Shown here piece by piece: positions 32,039 to 42,961 of a stretch of 64,000 bases of DNA; the stretch's first letter is position 1, and every line of letters starts with the position of its first letter. The stretch is from contig JAFRKA010000015.1 of NCBI GenBank assembly GCA_017432005.1, forward strand, positions 1-64,000, in the 5' to 3' direction. The translations under genes were made by a program, and so were the position numbers. The stretch comes from Erysipelotrichaceae bacterium. GTDB lineage: Bacteria > Bacillota_I > Bacilli_A > Erysipelotrichales > Erysipelotrichaceae. Under the pieces are notes generated by a model. The model did not search any database. It was not told the origin of the DNA and saw only the letters and a list, made by a program, of their open reading frames with translations.

Positions 32039-33446
32039 TTTTGAGACCAGGATACAGTACCTTAAATATCAGGTATTGAAGGAAGTAGCCAGAGAAGCCT
32101 GGGAAGAGAATCTGGTCGAGAATGTCCTGGATATTCCGAAGAAGATCCTGCCGGGCAAAGTCCCGACGATGCGCTGCTGTGTCTATAAGGAAAGAGCCAT
32201 CCTGCAGGAAAGAGTCAAACTTGCGATGGGCGGCAACCGTTCCAATCCCAACATCATCGAAGTGATCGATATCGCCTGTGATGAGTGTCCGATGGGCGGC
32301 TATGAAGTCACCAACTCCTGCCGTGGCTGTCTGGTCCAGGGATGCAAGAGTGCCTGTGTGAAGGATGCGATCGAATTTGATTCGAACCATCAGGCTCATA
32401 TCGATAAAAACAAGTGTATCAACTGCGGCAACTGTGCGAAAGCCTGTCAGTATTCGGCGATCGTCAACCGCAAGAGACCGTGTGAGAATGCCTGTGTCGT
32501 CAAGGCCATCACGCCTAATGAGGATCAGGCTGCCCACATCGATCCGAAGAAATGCATCAACTGCGGTGCCTGCATCAGCCAGTGTCCGTTCGGTGCGATC
32601 ATGGATAAGTCATTCATCCTCGATGCGATCGACTATATCCTCAAGAGTGACAACAACAGAGAATTCAAGGTCTATGCACTGCTGGCTCCGGCCATTGCGG
32701 ACAGTTTCCGGGAAGTGAAGCTTTCCCAGATCGTTACCGGTCTCAAGAAACTGGGCTTCTATGATGTGATCGAAGTAGCCAAAGGTGCCGATATGGTGGC
32801 CTACAGCGAAGCGGCAGAACTGAAGGAAAAAGGCTTCCTGCTTTCTTCCTGCTGTCCGGCTTTCGTAGATTATGTGCAGAAGTATTTCCCTGAACAGGCT
32901 GAATACCTCTCATCCAATCTCTCTCCGATGGCGACGATCGCGCGTCATCTGAAGGAAGAAGACGAAGACTGCCGTCTGGTCTTTATCGGACCGTGTACAG
33001 CCAAGAAGGCTGAGGTCATGAAGAACAGCGTCAAGAATTATGTGGATGTTGCATTGACTTTCGAAGAACTGCTGGCTCTGTTTGATTCAAGAGATATCGA
33101 ACTGAGTGAACTTGAAGAGAGCGATCTGAATCAGGCATCTTATTTCGGAAGAGTCTTCGCCCGTTCGGGCGGTCTGACTGAAGCCATGGCTCAGGGCCTC
33201 AAGGAACACGGCAGCGATATGGAATTCGTACCGGAGACCTGCTCAGGCATTGAAGCCTGTCGGGTAGCGATGCTGAAGAAATCAAAGAATATGCTGCAGA
33301 GCAACTTCGTTGAAGGCATGGCCTGCAACGGCGGATGTATCGGCGGAGCCGGTACGATCAGAAAGCTGGGCATCAAGAAAGAGAATGTTGACAATTATGC
33401 CCGTGACAGCAAGATCGAAACGATCAGCGACAGCGTAAACAGGTAA
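32025..33446 (+). CDS. Monomeric [FeFe] hydrogenase-like protein
   Basis: The start at 32025 follows GGAGG with 6-base spacing and overlaps the APH-like gene. The 473-residue protein has N-terminal [4Fe-4S] ferredoxin-type clusters (CINCGNCAKAC and CINCGACISQC, plus CDECPMGGYE further upstream), then the H-cluster domain: SSCCPAF (L1), IGPCTAKKAEV (L2) and EGMACNGGCIGGAG (L3). The usual L1 is TSCCPxW; Phe replaces Trp. Such cytoplasmic enzymes form or oxidise H2, usually with ferredoxin, in anaerobic fermentation. Maturation genes hydEFG are not in the window. The assignment to the group B-like monomeric hydrogenases is by resemblance. Confidence 0.9.
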   Translation: MNANNFETRIQYLKYQVLKEVAREAWEENLVENVLDIPKKILPGKVPTMRCCVYKERAILQERVKLAMGGNRSNPNIIEVIDIACDECPMGGYEVTNSCRGCLVQGCKSACVKDAIEFDSNHQAHIDKNKCINCGNCAKACQYSAIVNRKRPCENACVVKAITPNEDQAAHIDPKKCINCGACISQCPFGAIMDKSFILDAIDYILKSDNNREFKVYALLAPAIADSFREVKLSQIVTGLKKLGFYDVIEVAKGADMVAYSEAAELKEKGFLLSSCCPAFVDYVQKYFPEQAEYLSSNLSPMATIARHLKEEDEDCRLVFIGPCTAKKAEVMKNSVKNYVDVALTFEELLALFDSRDIELSELEESDLNQASYFGRVFARSGGLTEAMAQGLKEHGSDMEFVPETCSGIEACRVAMLKKSKNMLQSNFVEGMACNGGCIGGAGTIRKLGIKKENVDNYARDSKIETISDSVNR

Positions 33447-33456
33447 TATAATTAAT

Positions 33457-33493
33457 GACAGAGGTGATCAGTTCCTGCCTCTGTCTTTCTTTT
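33457..33493 (+). terminator. Intrinsic terminator of the hydrogenase operon
   Basis: GACAGAGG (33457-33464) pairs with CCTCTGTC (33478-33485), followed by TTTCTTTT. It argues that the next gene starts after it, at 33497 or later, rather than at the upstream ATG 33455. Confidence 0.82.
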
Positions 33494-33496
33494 ATC

Positions 33497-34903
33497 ATGA
33501 ACAGTACGATGAGACTTGAGATCACTATCCCTTCAGGAGAAAGACCGCTGATCGAATATCAGCGTGATTTTGATGTACAGGGCAAGATCATCCATGCAGG
33601 GATATTGCCTGATGATCTGATACTGACGATCTGTCTTTACGATGATGAGGGCAGACTTCTGCGTCAGGTACACCAGGATCACAAAAACAGCAAAGACATC
33701 TGGGCGTATCATCCCGGCATGACGGCTTACAAGGAAAGTTTAGATCCCGGCAGAAAGAAAATGATCGAATTCGGTTTTCCGGAACTGCAGGTAAGAGACA
33801 CAAACGATCCTGAAGCATCTATCCATGATGCATCGATCAAGTGTTTCTATAATGACGAGTTATTTAAAGCCATCATCGTCAGCGGCAGTGATGTTGAACA
33901 CGGCCGGGTCTTCGATACCATGATGGACTACAGGGACAGCAACGGCGAGCCTTACGATCGTCTTGAGAAGGGAGAATATCGGCTCGAAGTTATCCTTTCT
34001 GATAATAAAGGTCAGTTACTGTGCAAAACAGAGAAGACCGTCATCATCGGTATCCGCGACAGACACAGTATCATCCGCTTCAATCCTGTTGAACATAAAC
34101 AGAACATGATCCGCTGGTGTAATGAGATCGGTATCCTTCCGGCTATCGATACGATACCGGGTTATCTTGAACCGTATCTCGGGAAATGGTACTATCACAT
34201 GGGTCTTCTTCCGTATTACCGTTCCAACGATATCGCGATGTACACTTTCGCAAAAGTGTACATGTTCGTGTATCTGATCGATCCGACGAGTACTTCATAC
34301 GAGACGGAACTGGCTTATCTGCAGCACGAACATAAAGTAAGTGATCCGAAATGGTTCTCAGCTTACCGTTATGACATCGGTGAGGCAATACTGGGAAGAG
34401 GCAGAGCTTATGAAAGAAAAGGAAAGATCGTTGAATTAAAGGAAGATGAGCCTGTCATTTATAGAATTGATATCGTCAATGAAAAAGCACAGGAAAACAT
34501 CTTCGATCTGAGCGAAGAAGCTGTTGAATACATCGTATATGATCACGATGAGATAAATATCGAAGCAGGTACAAGGATCGCGATAAGCGGAGCAGTGAGA
34601 CCGCGGCAGTTCGATCCTGAAGATTTTATCCTGAAGAAAGAGAATGTCTATGAGATCAGAAACGAGATCTATATGATCAGGTATGAGATCGATGACGGAT
34701 CGGAGAAGTGGATCGAAGACAGGAAACTGCTGATGTGCAGGATCGATAAAGAAGATATCGGTTCCTCCGTCTTTGAATTCTACAATCTGTTCGTGATCAA
34801 AGATGAAGACAGGGGTAAGACCCTGAAGATCTGCATGAGTGCTGTAGACAAAAAGGGAAATGTCTGCAGTACAGTAAAGAAACTGAAGATCACCGTCCTG
34901 TGA
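33497..34903 (+). CDS. Protein of unknown function, mostly beta-strand
   Basis: I do not recognise this 468-residue protein. It is soluble, without signal peptide or membrane segment. The first ~180 residues and the last ~150 look like beta-sandwich repeats; both show strand-turn patterns such as LEKGEYRLEVILSDNKGQLL and GKTLKICMSAVDKKGN, reminiscent of Ig/FnIII-like domains. The middle is aromatic-rich helical (WYYHMGLLPYYRSNDIAMYT). The start is uncertain: 33497 or 33509, neither with a ribosome binding site; 33455 lies in the terminator. It is monocistronic and ends at a terminator. The function is unknown. Confidence 0.6.
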   Translation: MNSTMRLEITIPSGERPLIEYQRDFDVQGKIIHAGILPDDLILTICLYDDEGRLLRQVHQDHKNSKDIWAYHPGMTAYKESLDPGRKKMIEFGFPELQVRDTNDPEASIHDASIKCFYNDELFKAIIVSGSDVEHGRVFDTMMDYRDSNGEPYDRLEKGEYRLEVILSDNKGQLLCKTEKTVIIGIRDRHSIIRFNPVEHKQNMIRWCNEIGILPAIDTIPGYLEPYLGKWYYHMGLLPYYRSNDIAMYTFAKVYMFVYLIDPTSTSYETELAYLQHEHKVSDPKWFSAYRYDIGEAILGRGRAYERKGKIVELKEDEPVIYRIDIVNEKAQENIFDLSEEAVEYIVYDHDEINIEAGTRIAISGAVRPRQFDPEDFILKKENVYEIRNEIYMIRYEIDDGSEKWIEDRKLLMCRIDKEDIGSSVFEFYNLFVIKDEDRGKTLKICMSAVDKKGNVCSTVKKLKITVL

Positions 34904-34937
34904 TCAAGTCCAAAAAGAGCATAAAATACCCTGAAAC

Positions 34938-34958
34938 AGCCGTCAGATGACGGCTTTT
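34938..34958 (+). terminator. Intrinsic terminator
   Basis: AGCCGTCA and TGACGGCT form an 8-bp stem with a GA loop, then TTTT. The identical 18-base stem-loop occurs again at 50702-50719. Confidence 0.85.
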
Positions 34959-35023
34959 CATATGTCCGGACAGCGGGTTTATACGCGTCTTGATCGCTGT
35001 ATACAGATGCAGGATGTGAAATA

Positions 35024-35053
35024 TTGAACTTTAAATAGAGGAAAATATATAAT
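35024..35053 (+). promoter_or_regulatory. Promoter of the ATP synthase operon
   Basis: TTGAAC (35024-35029) and TATAAT (35048-35053) are 18 bases apart. The start of transcription would be near 35060, giving a leader of about 100 bases before atpI. Confidence 0.65.
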
Positions 35054-35104
35054 ATTTATGTCCGAAAATAGGGGACGAATTGCGTTAAAAGGATAATGTT
35101 TAAG

Positions 35105-35134
35105 CAACAGACCGAACGTTCAGGAAGTCTGTTG
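35105..35134 (+). promoter_or_regulatory. Leader hairpin in the ATP synthase operon
   Basis: CAACAGAC and GTCTGTTG form an 8-bp stem around a 14-base loop, followed by TTTCTATTCTTT. It looks like a weak terminator located in the leader and could attenuate the operon, or be a remnant of an upstream gene end. Confidence 0.5.
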
Positions 35135-35163
35135 TTTCTATTCTTTCGGATTTAGGGGGAAAT

Positions 35164-35508
35164 TTGAGTTTAAAGATCTATCTGCTGACCGGGCTTATCG
35201 CTCTGGTCACAGCCGGTGTTTCAGCATTCATTGACTACAAGATCGCGTTAGGGATCCTTCTTGCGACTCTTTTTTCTCTGATCAATCTTTTTCTGCTTTC
35301 ATCCACTATGAAAGCAGCCATGAGCGGTAAACAGGCAGCTGTTTCACTGCTGATGCTGGGGAACATCTTGAGATATGTACTGCTGGTCTTATGCATGTTC
35401 ATAGCGTATAAGCTGCCGCAGTATTTCAGCCTGATCGGCGTGGCCATAGGCATGACCCTGTTCCTCGGTGCTCTGCTTATCGATGCCGTGAACAGGAGAA
35501 AGGGGTGA
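35164..35508 (+). CDS. atpI: ATP synthase assembly/I-like subunit
   Basis: The first gene of the ATP synthase operon starts with TTG 35164 after TTAGGGGGAAA. It encodes a 114-residue protein with four hydrophobic helices and a short charged C-end (AVNRRKG). The position just before atpB, the length and the topology match AtpI/ATP-synthase I family, a non-stoichiometric protein that helps c-ring assembly and, in Na+-type enzymes, has been proposed to be a Mg2+ carrier. Sequence identity to AtpI is weak, so the call rests on context. The stop lies four bases before atpB. Confidence 0.75.
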   Translation: MSLKIYLLTGLIALVTAGVSAFIDYKIALGILLATLFSLINLFLLSSTMKAAMSGKQAAVSLLMLGNILRYVLLVLCMFIAYKLPQYFSLIGVAIGMTLFLGALLIDAVNRRKG

Positions 35509-35512
35509 GGGA

Positions 35513-36193
35513 ATGAAGATACAGACAGCAGTCTATTCGATCATCATCATTACAGTTTTTATTGCCCTCTTGCTGGTATATATCAACCGCAAACTGGTGA
35601 AATTCGATCCGCTGAGTGAACCTAAGGGGATCGTCCTGGTGGTGATGATGGCAGCACAGACTTTTGACAAGATGGTCAAAGAGAAGACGGATGAAAGAGT
35701 AGCCAAATATCTGACACCTTACATCATGACGGTAGCTCTCTACATCTTCCTGTCGAACATCGCCGGCCTTTTCTCACTGGAGACACCGACGTCCAACTAT
35801 TCGGTGACCCTGACGCTGGCAGCCCTGACCTGTATCCTGATCGAGGTCTTCTCGGCAGCGGAGAGAGGTCCGAAGGCCTATATCAAGAGCTGGTTCGAAC
35901 CGTTTGCTCCGTTCGTGATCATGAACGCCATGTCCAAACTGTCGACGCTCCTGTCACTGTCTCTGCGTCTGTTCGGTAACATCCTGTCGGGCGGTATCCT
36001 GATGTCAGTCATCTATCAGCTGCTGGCAGTCATCTCAAGAAAGATCCCGTTCGTCGGTGAGTTCAATATCGTGGGTGCTCTCGTGGCACCGGCACTGCAT
36101 TTCTACTTCGATCTGTTCTCGGGTGTCATGCAGGCATTCATCTTTATAACATTAACTATTTCATTCATAGGCAAAGAACTGCCTGATAAATAA
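35513..36193 (+). CDS. atpB: F-type ATP synthase subunit a
   Basis: The 226-residue membrane protein has five to six helices and the conserved stator-Arg region LSLRLFGNILSGGILM, with the key Arg beside the c-ring. SNIAGLFSLETPTSNYSVTL at the middle and HFYFDLFSGVMQAFIFITLT at the C-end complete the subunit a signature. It provides the half-channels for ions. AGGGGTGAGGG overlaps the end of atpI and supplies the ribosome binding site. The length (226) is in the normal range for Firmicutes. Confidence 0.94.
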   Translation: MKIQTAVYSIIIITVFIALLLVYINRKLVKFDPLSEPKGIVLVVMMAAQTFDKMVKEKTDERVAKYLTPYIMTVALYIFLSNIAGLFSLETPTSNYSVTLTLAALTCILIEVFSAAERGPKAYIKSWFEPFAPFVIMNAMSKLSTLLSLSLRLFGNILSGGILMSVIYQLLAVISRKIPFVGEFNIVGALVAPALHFYFDLFSGVMQAFIFITLTISFIGKELPDK

Positions 36194-36210
36194 TCTGGAG
36201 GAGAAGAATT

Positions 36211-36441
36211 ATGGAAAAAGCAATTTTGGCGTTTGCAGCAGCACTGTGTGTCTGCACCGGCTGTGTTACCGGTATCTTTGAAGGCAAGGTCGCGATCCAG
36301 GCCGTCGAGTCGATCGGCAAGAATCCGGATGCCGCTGACAAGATCCAGTCAATGGCCATCATCGGTGCCGCCATTTCCGAAACGTGTTCTATCTACTGTC
36401 TGTTGGTTGCGTTCCTGATCATCTTTATCTTGGGAGCATAG
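36211..36441 (+). CDS. atpE: F-type ATP synthase subunit c with a two-carboxylate motif
   Basis: The 76-residue hairpin of two helices forms the c-ring. The ion-binding Glu of helix 2 is E57 in AISETCSIY. In helix 1, GIFEGKVA puts Glu24 at the place where Na+-binding c subunits have Gln (GVGQGYAA of Ilyobacter). Two carboxylates per subunit, followed by Thr and Tyr at the Ser/Thr and Tyr ligand places, is the pattern described for the Fusobacterium Na+-driven rotor. GVESV-like AVESIGKNPDA is the polar loop. CTGGAGGAGAAG precedes the ATG. Na+ use is a prediction. Confidence 0.9.
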   Translation: MEKAILAFAAALCVCTGCVTGIFEGKVAIQAVESIGKNPDAADKIQSMAIIGAAISETCSIYCLLVAFLIIFILGA

Positions 36442-36445
36442 GAAG

Positions 36446-36955
36446 ATGCAGATCGTTGATATACTTCAACTGCTGATTCCCAATGTCTGGACAGCCGTGA
36501 CACAGCTTTGTGCGACGGCGATCCTGTTTTTTCTGATGTATAAGCTGGCCTGGAAACCGGTCAAGAAGATCCTTGATGAGCGCAGTCTCTATGAACAGAA
36601 GAAACTCAGCGATGCTGAGGCTTTAAGAGCACAGAATGAAGAGATCGCTGCTCAGGCGGAACAGATCATCGCTGATGCCAATCAGTCAGCGGAACAGATT
36701 CTTTCCGATGCCAGAGAAGAAGGCAACAGCCTCAAGAAAGAGCTGATCGAGGAAGGAAAGAAAGAGTCCGCTCAGCTTCTGGAGAATGCTCAGAGAGATA
36801 TGGAGATCCAGAAGAACAGAATGAAAGCCGAGATCCACAGCGAGATGGTCGATGCTGCTTTAAGTGCGGCATCCAAGATGCTTCAGACCAAGCTGGATGA
36901 TCAGGCTGACCGCGACAACATTGATTCTTTTATCAGGGAAGTAACGGATAAATGA
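36446..36955 (+). CDS. atpF: F-type ATP synthase subunit b
   Basis: The 169-residue protein has one N-terminal transmembrane helix (~residues 10-35), then [20 protein letters not shown] and a long charged right-handed coiled coil to the C-end. It is the peripheral stator linking the membrane part to the delta/alpha region. The length is normal. It overlaps the next gene by four bases (ATGA) and starts four bases after atpE. Confidence 0.92.
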   Translation: MQIVDILQLLIPNVWTAVTQLCATAILFFLMYKLAWKPVKKILDERSLYEQKKLSDAEALRAQNEEIAAQAEQIIADANQSAEQILSDAREEGNSLKKELIEEGKKESAQLLENAQRDMEIQKNRMKAEIHSEMVDAALSAASKMLQTKLDDQADRDNIDSFIREVTDK

Positions 36956-39018
36956 AATTCGATCTGAAAAGCTATGCCCGCAATCTGATGGAACTGGCCA
37001 ATCAGGAACAGTCGGTCGATCTTTGCTACAGCGAACTGAAACTCATCAATGATGAGATCAACCGCGATGATGAACTGGCAAAGATGATCGTTTCCGGTGA
37101 GCTGACTTCCACACAGAAGAAGATCGCACTGCAGAAACATTTTGACAACAGTCTTGACAATCAGATCCTTTACGGTCTGTTTTTGGTCATTGATTCGATG
37201 CCGCGCAAGCACATGGAGATCGAACTCATCCGTGAGTTCATCAAATACTACTACCAGTCACGCGGTGTCATCATGGGTACGGTCTATTCAGCCAAGGAAC
37301 TGGAATTTGAAGATCTCAATAAACTGGAAGTGGCTTTCTCGCATAAACTGGGCAGAAAGATCAGACTGGAGAACAAGGTCGACAGCAAGCTGATCGGCGG
37401 CGTCAAGGTCATCATCGATGATACGGTCTGGGACGGAAGCTACAAGGCCAGGATCGATGATCTGAAGAACAGCCTGCTCAATATGGAACTGAGCAACCTC
37501 AGCGTTGAGGAGCTCGGTACGGATCTCAAGCGAGAGATCGATGAATTCTACGATCCGCAGATCAAGACCGAATCGAATCTGACGACCGGTTTTGTGACCA
37601 GTGTTGCGGATGGTGTAGCCAATATATCAGGTATCTATGATGCCATGGCCGGAGAACTGCTGAATATCGGTGATACCAAGGGCATGGTCATGGACCTGGA
37701 AGAAGACAATATCGCAGCCGTCCTTTTAGGCAATGACAACGATATCGTCAAAGGTACGCCGGTATCTGCTACCGGCAAGGTCATTGAAGTACCGGTCGGC
37801 GATGAACTGCTGGGCCGTGTCGTTGATGCGTTAGGCCGTCCGATCGACGGCAAGGGCATCATCAGGACGACGGAGTCCAGACAGATCGAAGTGCCGGCAC
37901 CGGGTGTCATCGACCGCAGTCCTATCGATGAACCGCTGCAGACCGGCATCAAGATCATCGACTCGATGATCCCGATCGGCAAGGGTCAGCGTGAGCTGAT
38001 CATCGGTGACCGTCAGACCGGCAAGACAGCGATCGCCGTCGATACGATCATCAATCAGCGAAGACGCAACGTCAAATGTATCTATGTTGCGATCGGACAG
38101 AAGAACTCGACCGTTGCGCAGATCATTGAGAAACTGGATATCTTCGGAGCCATGAAATATACGACAGTCGTCGTAGCCGGTGCCAGTGAGCTGGCCTCAT
38201 TACAGTACATCGCTCCGTATTCCGGCTGTTCGATCGGTGAATACTGGATGAACAGAGGCGAAGATGTGCTGATCGTCTATGACGATCTGTCCAAGCATGC
38301 GGTCGCTTACCGTACGCTTTCCCTGCTGCTCAGGAGGCCTCCAGGAAGAGAAGCCTATCCGGGCGATGTCTTTTATCTGCATTCAAGACTGCTCGAAAGA
38401 AGCGGCAAGCTTTCAGAGAAGCTCGGCAAGGGTTCCCTGACGGCTTTACCGATCATCGAGACACAGGCCGGTGATATCTCTGCATATATCCCGACCAATG
38501 TCATTTCCATCACGGACGGACAGATCTTCTTACAGTCAGAACTGTTCAATTCCGGCATCAGGCCGGCTATCGATTACGGTCTTTCCGTATCGCGTGTCGG
38601 TTCCGCTGCTCAGATAAAATCCATGAAGAGCGTTTCTTCATCGCTCAAGCTCGATCTTTCCCAGTATCAGGAGGTTCTGGATTTTGCCCAGTTCGGTTCC
38701 GATCTGGATCCATCGACGAGAGCCAGGATCAATCACGGCCGTCATCTGGTCGAACTGCTGAAACAGCCGCAGTATCAGCCGATGGAGACGGTCGATCAGG
38801 TCATCCTGCTTTTTGCGAACAAGTTAGGTCTGCTTGATGATGTTCCGCTCGAGCATGTCCGCCGCTATGAGAAAGAACTGCTTGAAGATATGCATAACGC
38901 TCACGGACTGCTCGTAGATGAACTGGACGACCTGAAGGTCATAAACGAAGAACTTAAGGAAAAACTGAGTGAAACGATCACTGATTTTACCAAGCGTTTC
39001 CTCCAGACAACACGATAG
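36952..39018 (+). CDS. Fused F-type ATP synthase subunits delta and alpha (AtpH-AtpA)
   Basis: One 688-residue frame contains both subunits. Residues 1-~177 are delta (OSCP): [20 protein letters not shown] and the delta C-end with [20 protein letters not shown]. From ~178 alpha begins: [20 protein letters not shown], Walker A GDRQTGKT at 352-359 and SISDGQI-like [17 protein letters not shown]. Subtracting 177 puts the P-loop at alpha 175-182, close to 169-176 in E. coli. There is no stop codon; ATG 37483 (Met178), with no good ribosome binding site, is the only possible internal alpha start. F1 has three alpha and one delta, so a strict fusion would give three deltas. It overlaps atpF (ATGA) and ends three bases before atpG. 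Confidence 0.93.
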   Translation: MKFDLKSYARNLMELANQEQSVDLCYSELKLINDEINRDDELAKMIVSGELTSTQKKIALQKHFDNSLDNQILYGLFLVIDSMPRKHMEIELIREFIKYYYQSRGVIMGTVYSAKELEFEDLNKLEVAFSHKLGRKIRLENKVDSKLIGGVKVIIDDTVWDGSYKARIDDLKNSLLNMELSNLSVEELGTDLKREIDEFYDPQIKTESNLTTGFVTSVADGVANISGIYDAMAGELLNIGDTKGMVMDLEEDNIAAVLLGNDNDIVKGTPVSATGKVIEVPVGDELLGRVVDALGRPIDGKGIIRTTESRQIEVPAPGVIDRSPIDEPLQTGIKIIDSMIPIGKGQRELIIGDRQTGKTAIAVDTIINQRRRNVKCIYVAIGQKNSTVAQIIEKLDIFGAMKYTTVVVAGASELASLQYIAPYSGCSIGEYWMNRGEDVLIVYDDLSKHAVAYRTLSLLLRRPPGREAYPGDVFYLHSRLLERSGKLSEKLGKGSLTALPIIETQAGDISAYIPTNVISITDGQIFLQSELFNSGIRPAIDYGLSVSRVGSAAQIKSMKSVSSSLKLDLSQYQEVLDFAQFGSDLDPSTRARINHGRHLVELLKQPQYQPMETVDQVILLFANKLGLLDDVPLEHVRRYEKELLEDMHNAHGLLVDELDDLKVINEELKEKLSETITDFTKRFLQTTR

Positions 39019-39021
39019 AAA

Positions 39022-41265
<2,244 letters not shown>

Positions 41266-41266
<1 letters not shown>

Positions 41267-41685
41267 TGCTGTTCAAAGTCGACTTCATTACCTATGAGGG
41301 AGTCTACAGGACGATCGAGACCGAGAAGCTGAACATACCGACTTCTGAAGGCCGAAGAACGATCCTGTCCAATCATATGGATGTCATCATTCCGATGCAG
41401 ATCGGTGTCATTGAAACAGCCAAGAACGGTGTCCTTTCACATTATGCGATCAATAACGGTGTCCTGTATTTCAAGGACAATGTGGCGGAGGTCGTCGCTG
41501 ACAGTGTCGTCGATGTCGAAGAGATCGATATCGATCGGGCCAGAAAAGACAAACAGGAAGCTGAGGATTCGATCGCCAATGCCCGCCGTGAATACGAAAA
41601 GATCGTCTACCGGAACAAGCTCGAGGTCGCCAACAATCTCATTCAGGCGGCTGAGCATCACTACAACAAAACAAAAGGCAACTGA
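41266..41685 (+). CDS. atpC: F-type ATP synthase subunit epsilon
   Basis: The 139-residue protein opens MLFKVDFITYEGVYRTIETE, the beta-sandwich of epsilon, with HMDVIIPMQIGVI and a DVEEIDIDRA strand, then a two-helix C-terminal part. It regulates rotation and inhibits hydrolysis. It is the last gene of the operon and its stop lies in the loop of the terminator hairpin. Confidence 0.92.
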
Positions 41686-41700
41686 GTTGCCTTTTAGTTT
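41673..41700. terminator. Terminator of the ATP synthase operon
   Basis: AAAAGGCAAC and GTTGCCTTTT form a 10-bp stem whose three-base loop is the atpC stop codon TGA. T-rich and A-rich flanks make it usable by the convergent gene too. Confidence 0.88.
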
Positions 41701-41717
41701 TATCTTTCTATTAACAG

Positions 41718-42872
41718 TTATTTGTTCAGTTCTTTCCAGTTGAGATCGTTCAGCGTACTCTGATCAAGAGCAGTACCGGAGACGCCATAGACATCACCGA
41801 ACTGATTCTGATAGACATGATCGGCTGTCACGCTCACATCGACATTGTTGCCGTAAGAGGTAGTGTAGGTATTGGTACCCATGATAGCTTCACTGCGCTG
41901 CTGTGAGAGGTAGCTGTCGGAAGCCATCTTCTTGTTCCAGGAATCCATGATCCCGTCAGACATGATGCGGGAGTTTTCCGCAATGATCTGGGAAGTACGA
42001 ATCTGATTCTGTCTGAGCTGCATCTGTTTCTGGGCCAGGATGGCCTGGTTCATGGCAAGCTCCTGACGCATCGAATCCATCTTGGCATTGAGCAGGTTCG
42101 TTTCATTTTGCAGAACACCCTGATCAGGAACGATCGAGGAGACGAAACGCATGAAGACCGGTATAGCTTCGCTTTCATATTCGGCATAATACATGCAGAA
42201 ATAGGATCTGGCTGTACCGTGTAAGACGTCGTCGGCACCCTTGTTCTGCGGGAATGGTTTGTTGCGCTTGCCATAGACCAGCTTATCCAGAGCTGACGGA
42301 GTGAAATCCAGTTCGGCACCTTCATAATCCATGCCGGCCAGGACCACGAGATCTCTTCCGTTCATCTTGCCGGTATAGCGGTAAAGATATGATTCACAGA
42401 AAGTACTGATGATATCAGGCTGGACACCGATATAGATCGCATAGTTGCGGATATCGTTGAGCAGGGTCTGCTGGGCAGCCTGCGGATCATTGCCCAGGAT
42501 GCTCGGCAGCTTGGCTTTGGCAACAGCCTTCATCGGACTGCCTGCTTCTCTTTCGGCTTCCTTCTGCAGATAGGTCAGAGGATCGATATATTTTTCATAA
42601 CCGTTCTTGGTATGGTTGGATGTCAGCTGCATCATGCCCTTGAGGAAGATGTTTTTGATATCGTGTTTGATCTCCTTGGAGTAGGAATTCATGTAGATAC
42701 CGTGCTCCGGCGAAGTGGCCGAGATCCGGTAGAAATGCGGGACCATCTCCGACTGCCAGGTCCTCTCATAGGTGGCGTTCAGTTCATATGTAGAAGGTAT
42801 GACGGCTGTAGCGACAGTCATGCCCTGTTCCGTGACGAAACGGCGGTTCTGATATTCCAGATTATTGTTCAT
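41718..42872 (-). CDS. Protein of unknown function (384 residues)
   Basis: I do not recognise this protein. It has no signal peptide or transmembrane helix. The N-terminal ~70 residues contain PEHGIYMNSYSKEIKHDIKN; the middle is mixed. From ~262 to ~330 lies a Gln/Asn/Met-rich helical stretch (MRQELAMNQAILAQKQMQLR) that is probably a coiled coil, and the C-end is Asn/Tyr/Gly-rich (TYTTSYGNNVDVSV). The last is low-complexity and might be flexible. TATAAT and AAAGGAGTCC upstream make it a real, expressed gene, and it shares a terminator with the ATP operon. The function is unknown. Confidence 0.65.
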   Translation of the reverse strand: MNNNLEYQNRRFVTEQGMTVATAVIPSTYELNATYERTWQSEMVPHFYRISATSPEHGIYMNSYSKEIKHDIKNIFLKGMMQLTSNHTKNGYEKYIDPLTYLQKEAEREAGSPMKAVAKAKLPSILGNDPQAAQQTLLNDIRNYAIYIGVQPDIISTFCESYLYRYTGKMNGRDLVVLAGMDYEGAELDFTPSALDKLVYGKRNKPFPQNKGADDVLHGTARSYFCMYYAEYESEAIPVFMRFVSSIVPDQGVLQNETNLLNAKMDSMRQELAMNQAILAQKQMQLRQNQIRTSQIIAENSRIMSDGIMDSWNKKMASDSYLSQQRSEAIMGTNTYTTSYGNNVDVSVTADHVYQNQFGDVYGVSGTALDQSTLNDLNWKELNK

Positions 42873-42946
42873 AAAGGACTCCTTTCTATCTATCTTGATT
42901 ATACTATCTGAACGCCGGATTAGACAAAACGGGACCTGCGATGTGT

Positions 42947-42952
42947 TATGAT
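42947..42952 (+). promoter_or_regulatory. Extended -10 promoter of the ABC exporter operon (leaderless)
   Basis: TGTTATGAT is an extended -10 box ending at 42952, nine bases before ATG 42962. The upstream ATG at 42941 would lie before the transcription start, so translation probably begins at the very 5' end of the mRNA. Confidence 0.5.
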
Positions 42953-42961
42953 TTAGACAGT

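Noticed and set aside
33455..33496. Upstream start of the unknown protein at 33497
   Set aside because: The first 14 codons coincide with the terminator hairpin of the hydrogenase operon.
42941..42961. Upstream ATG for the first ABC exporter subunit
   Set aside because: It lies before the extended -10 box, so it would not be in the mRNA.
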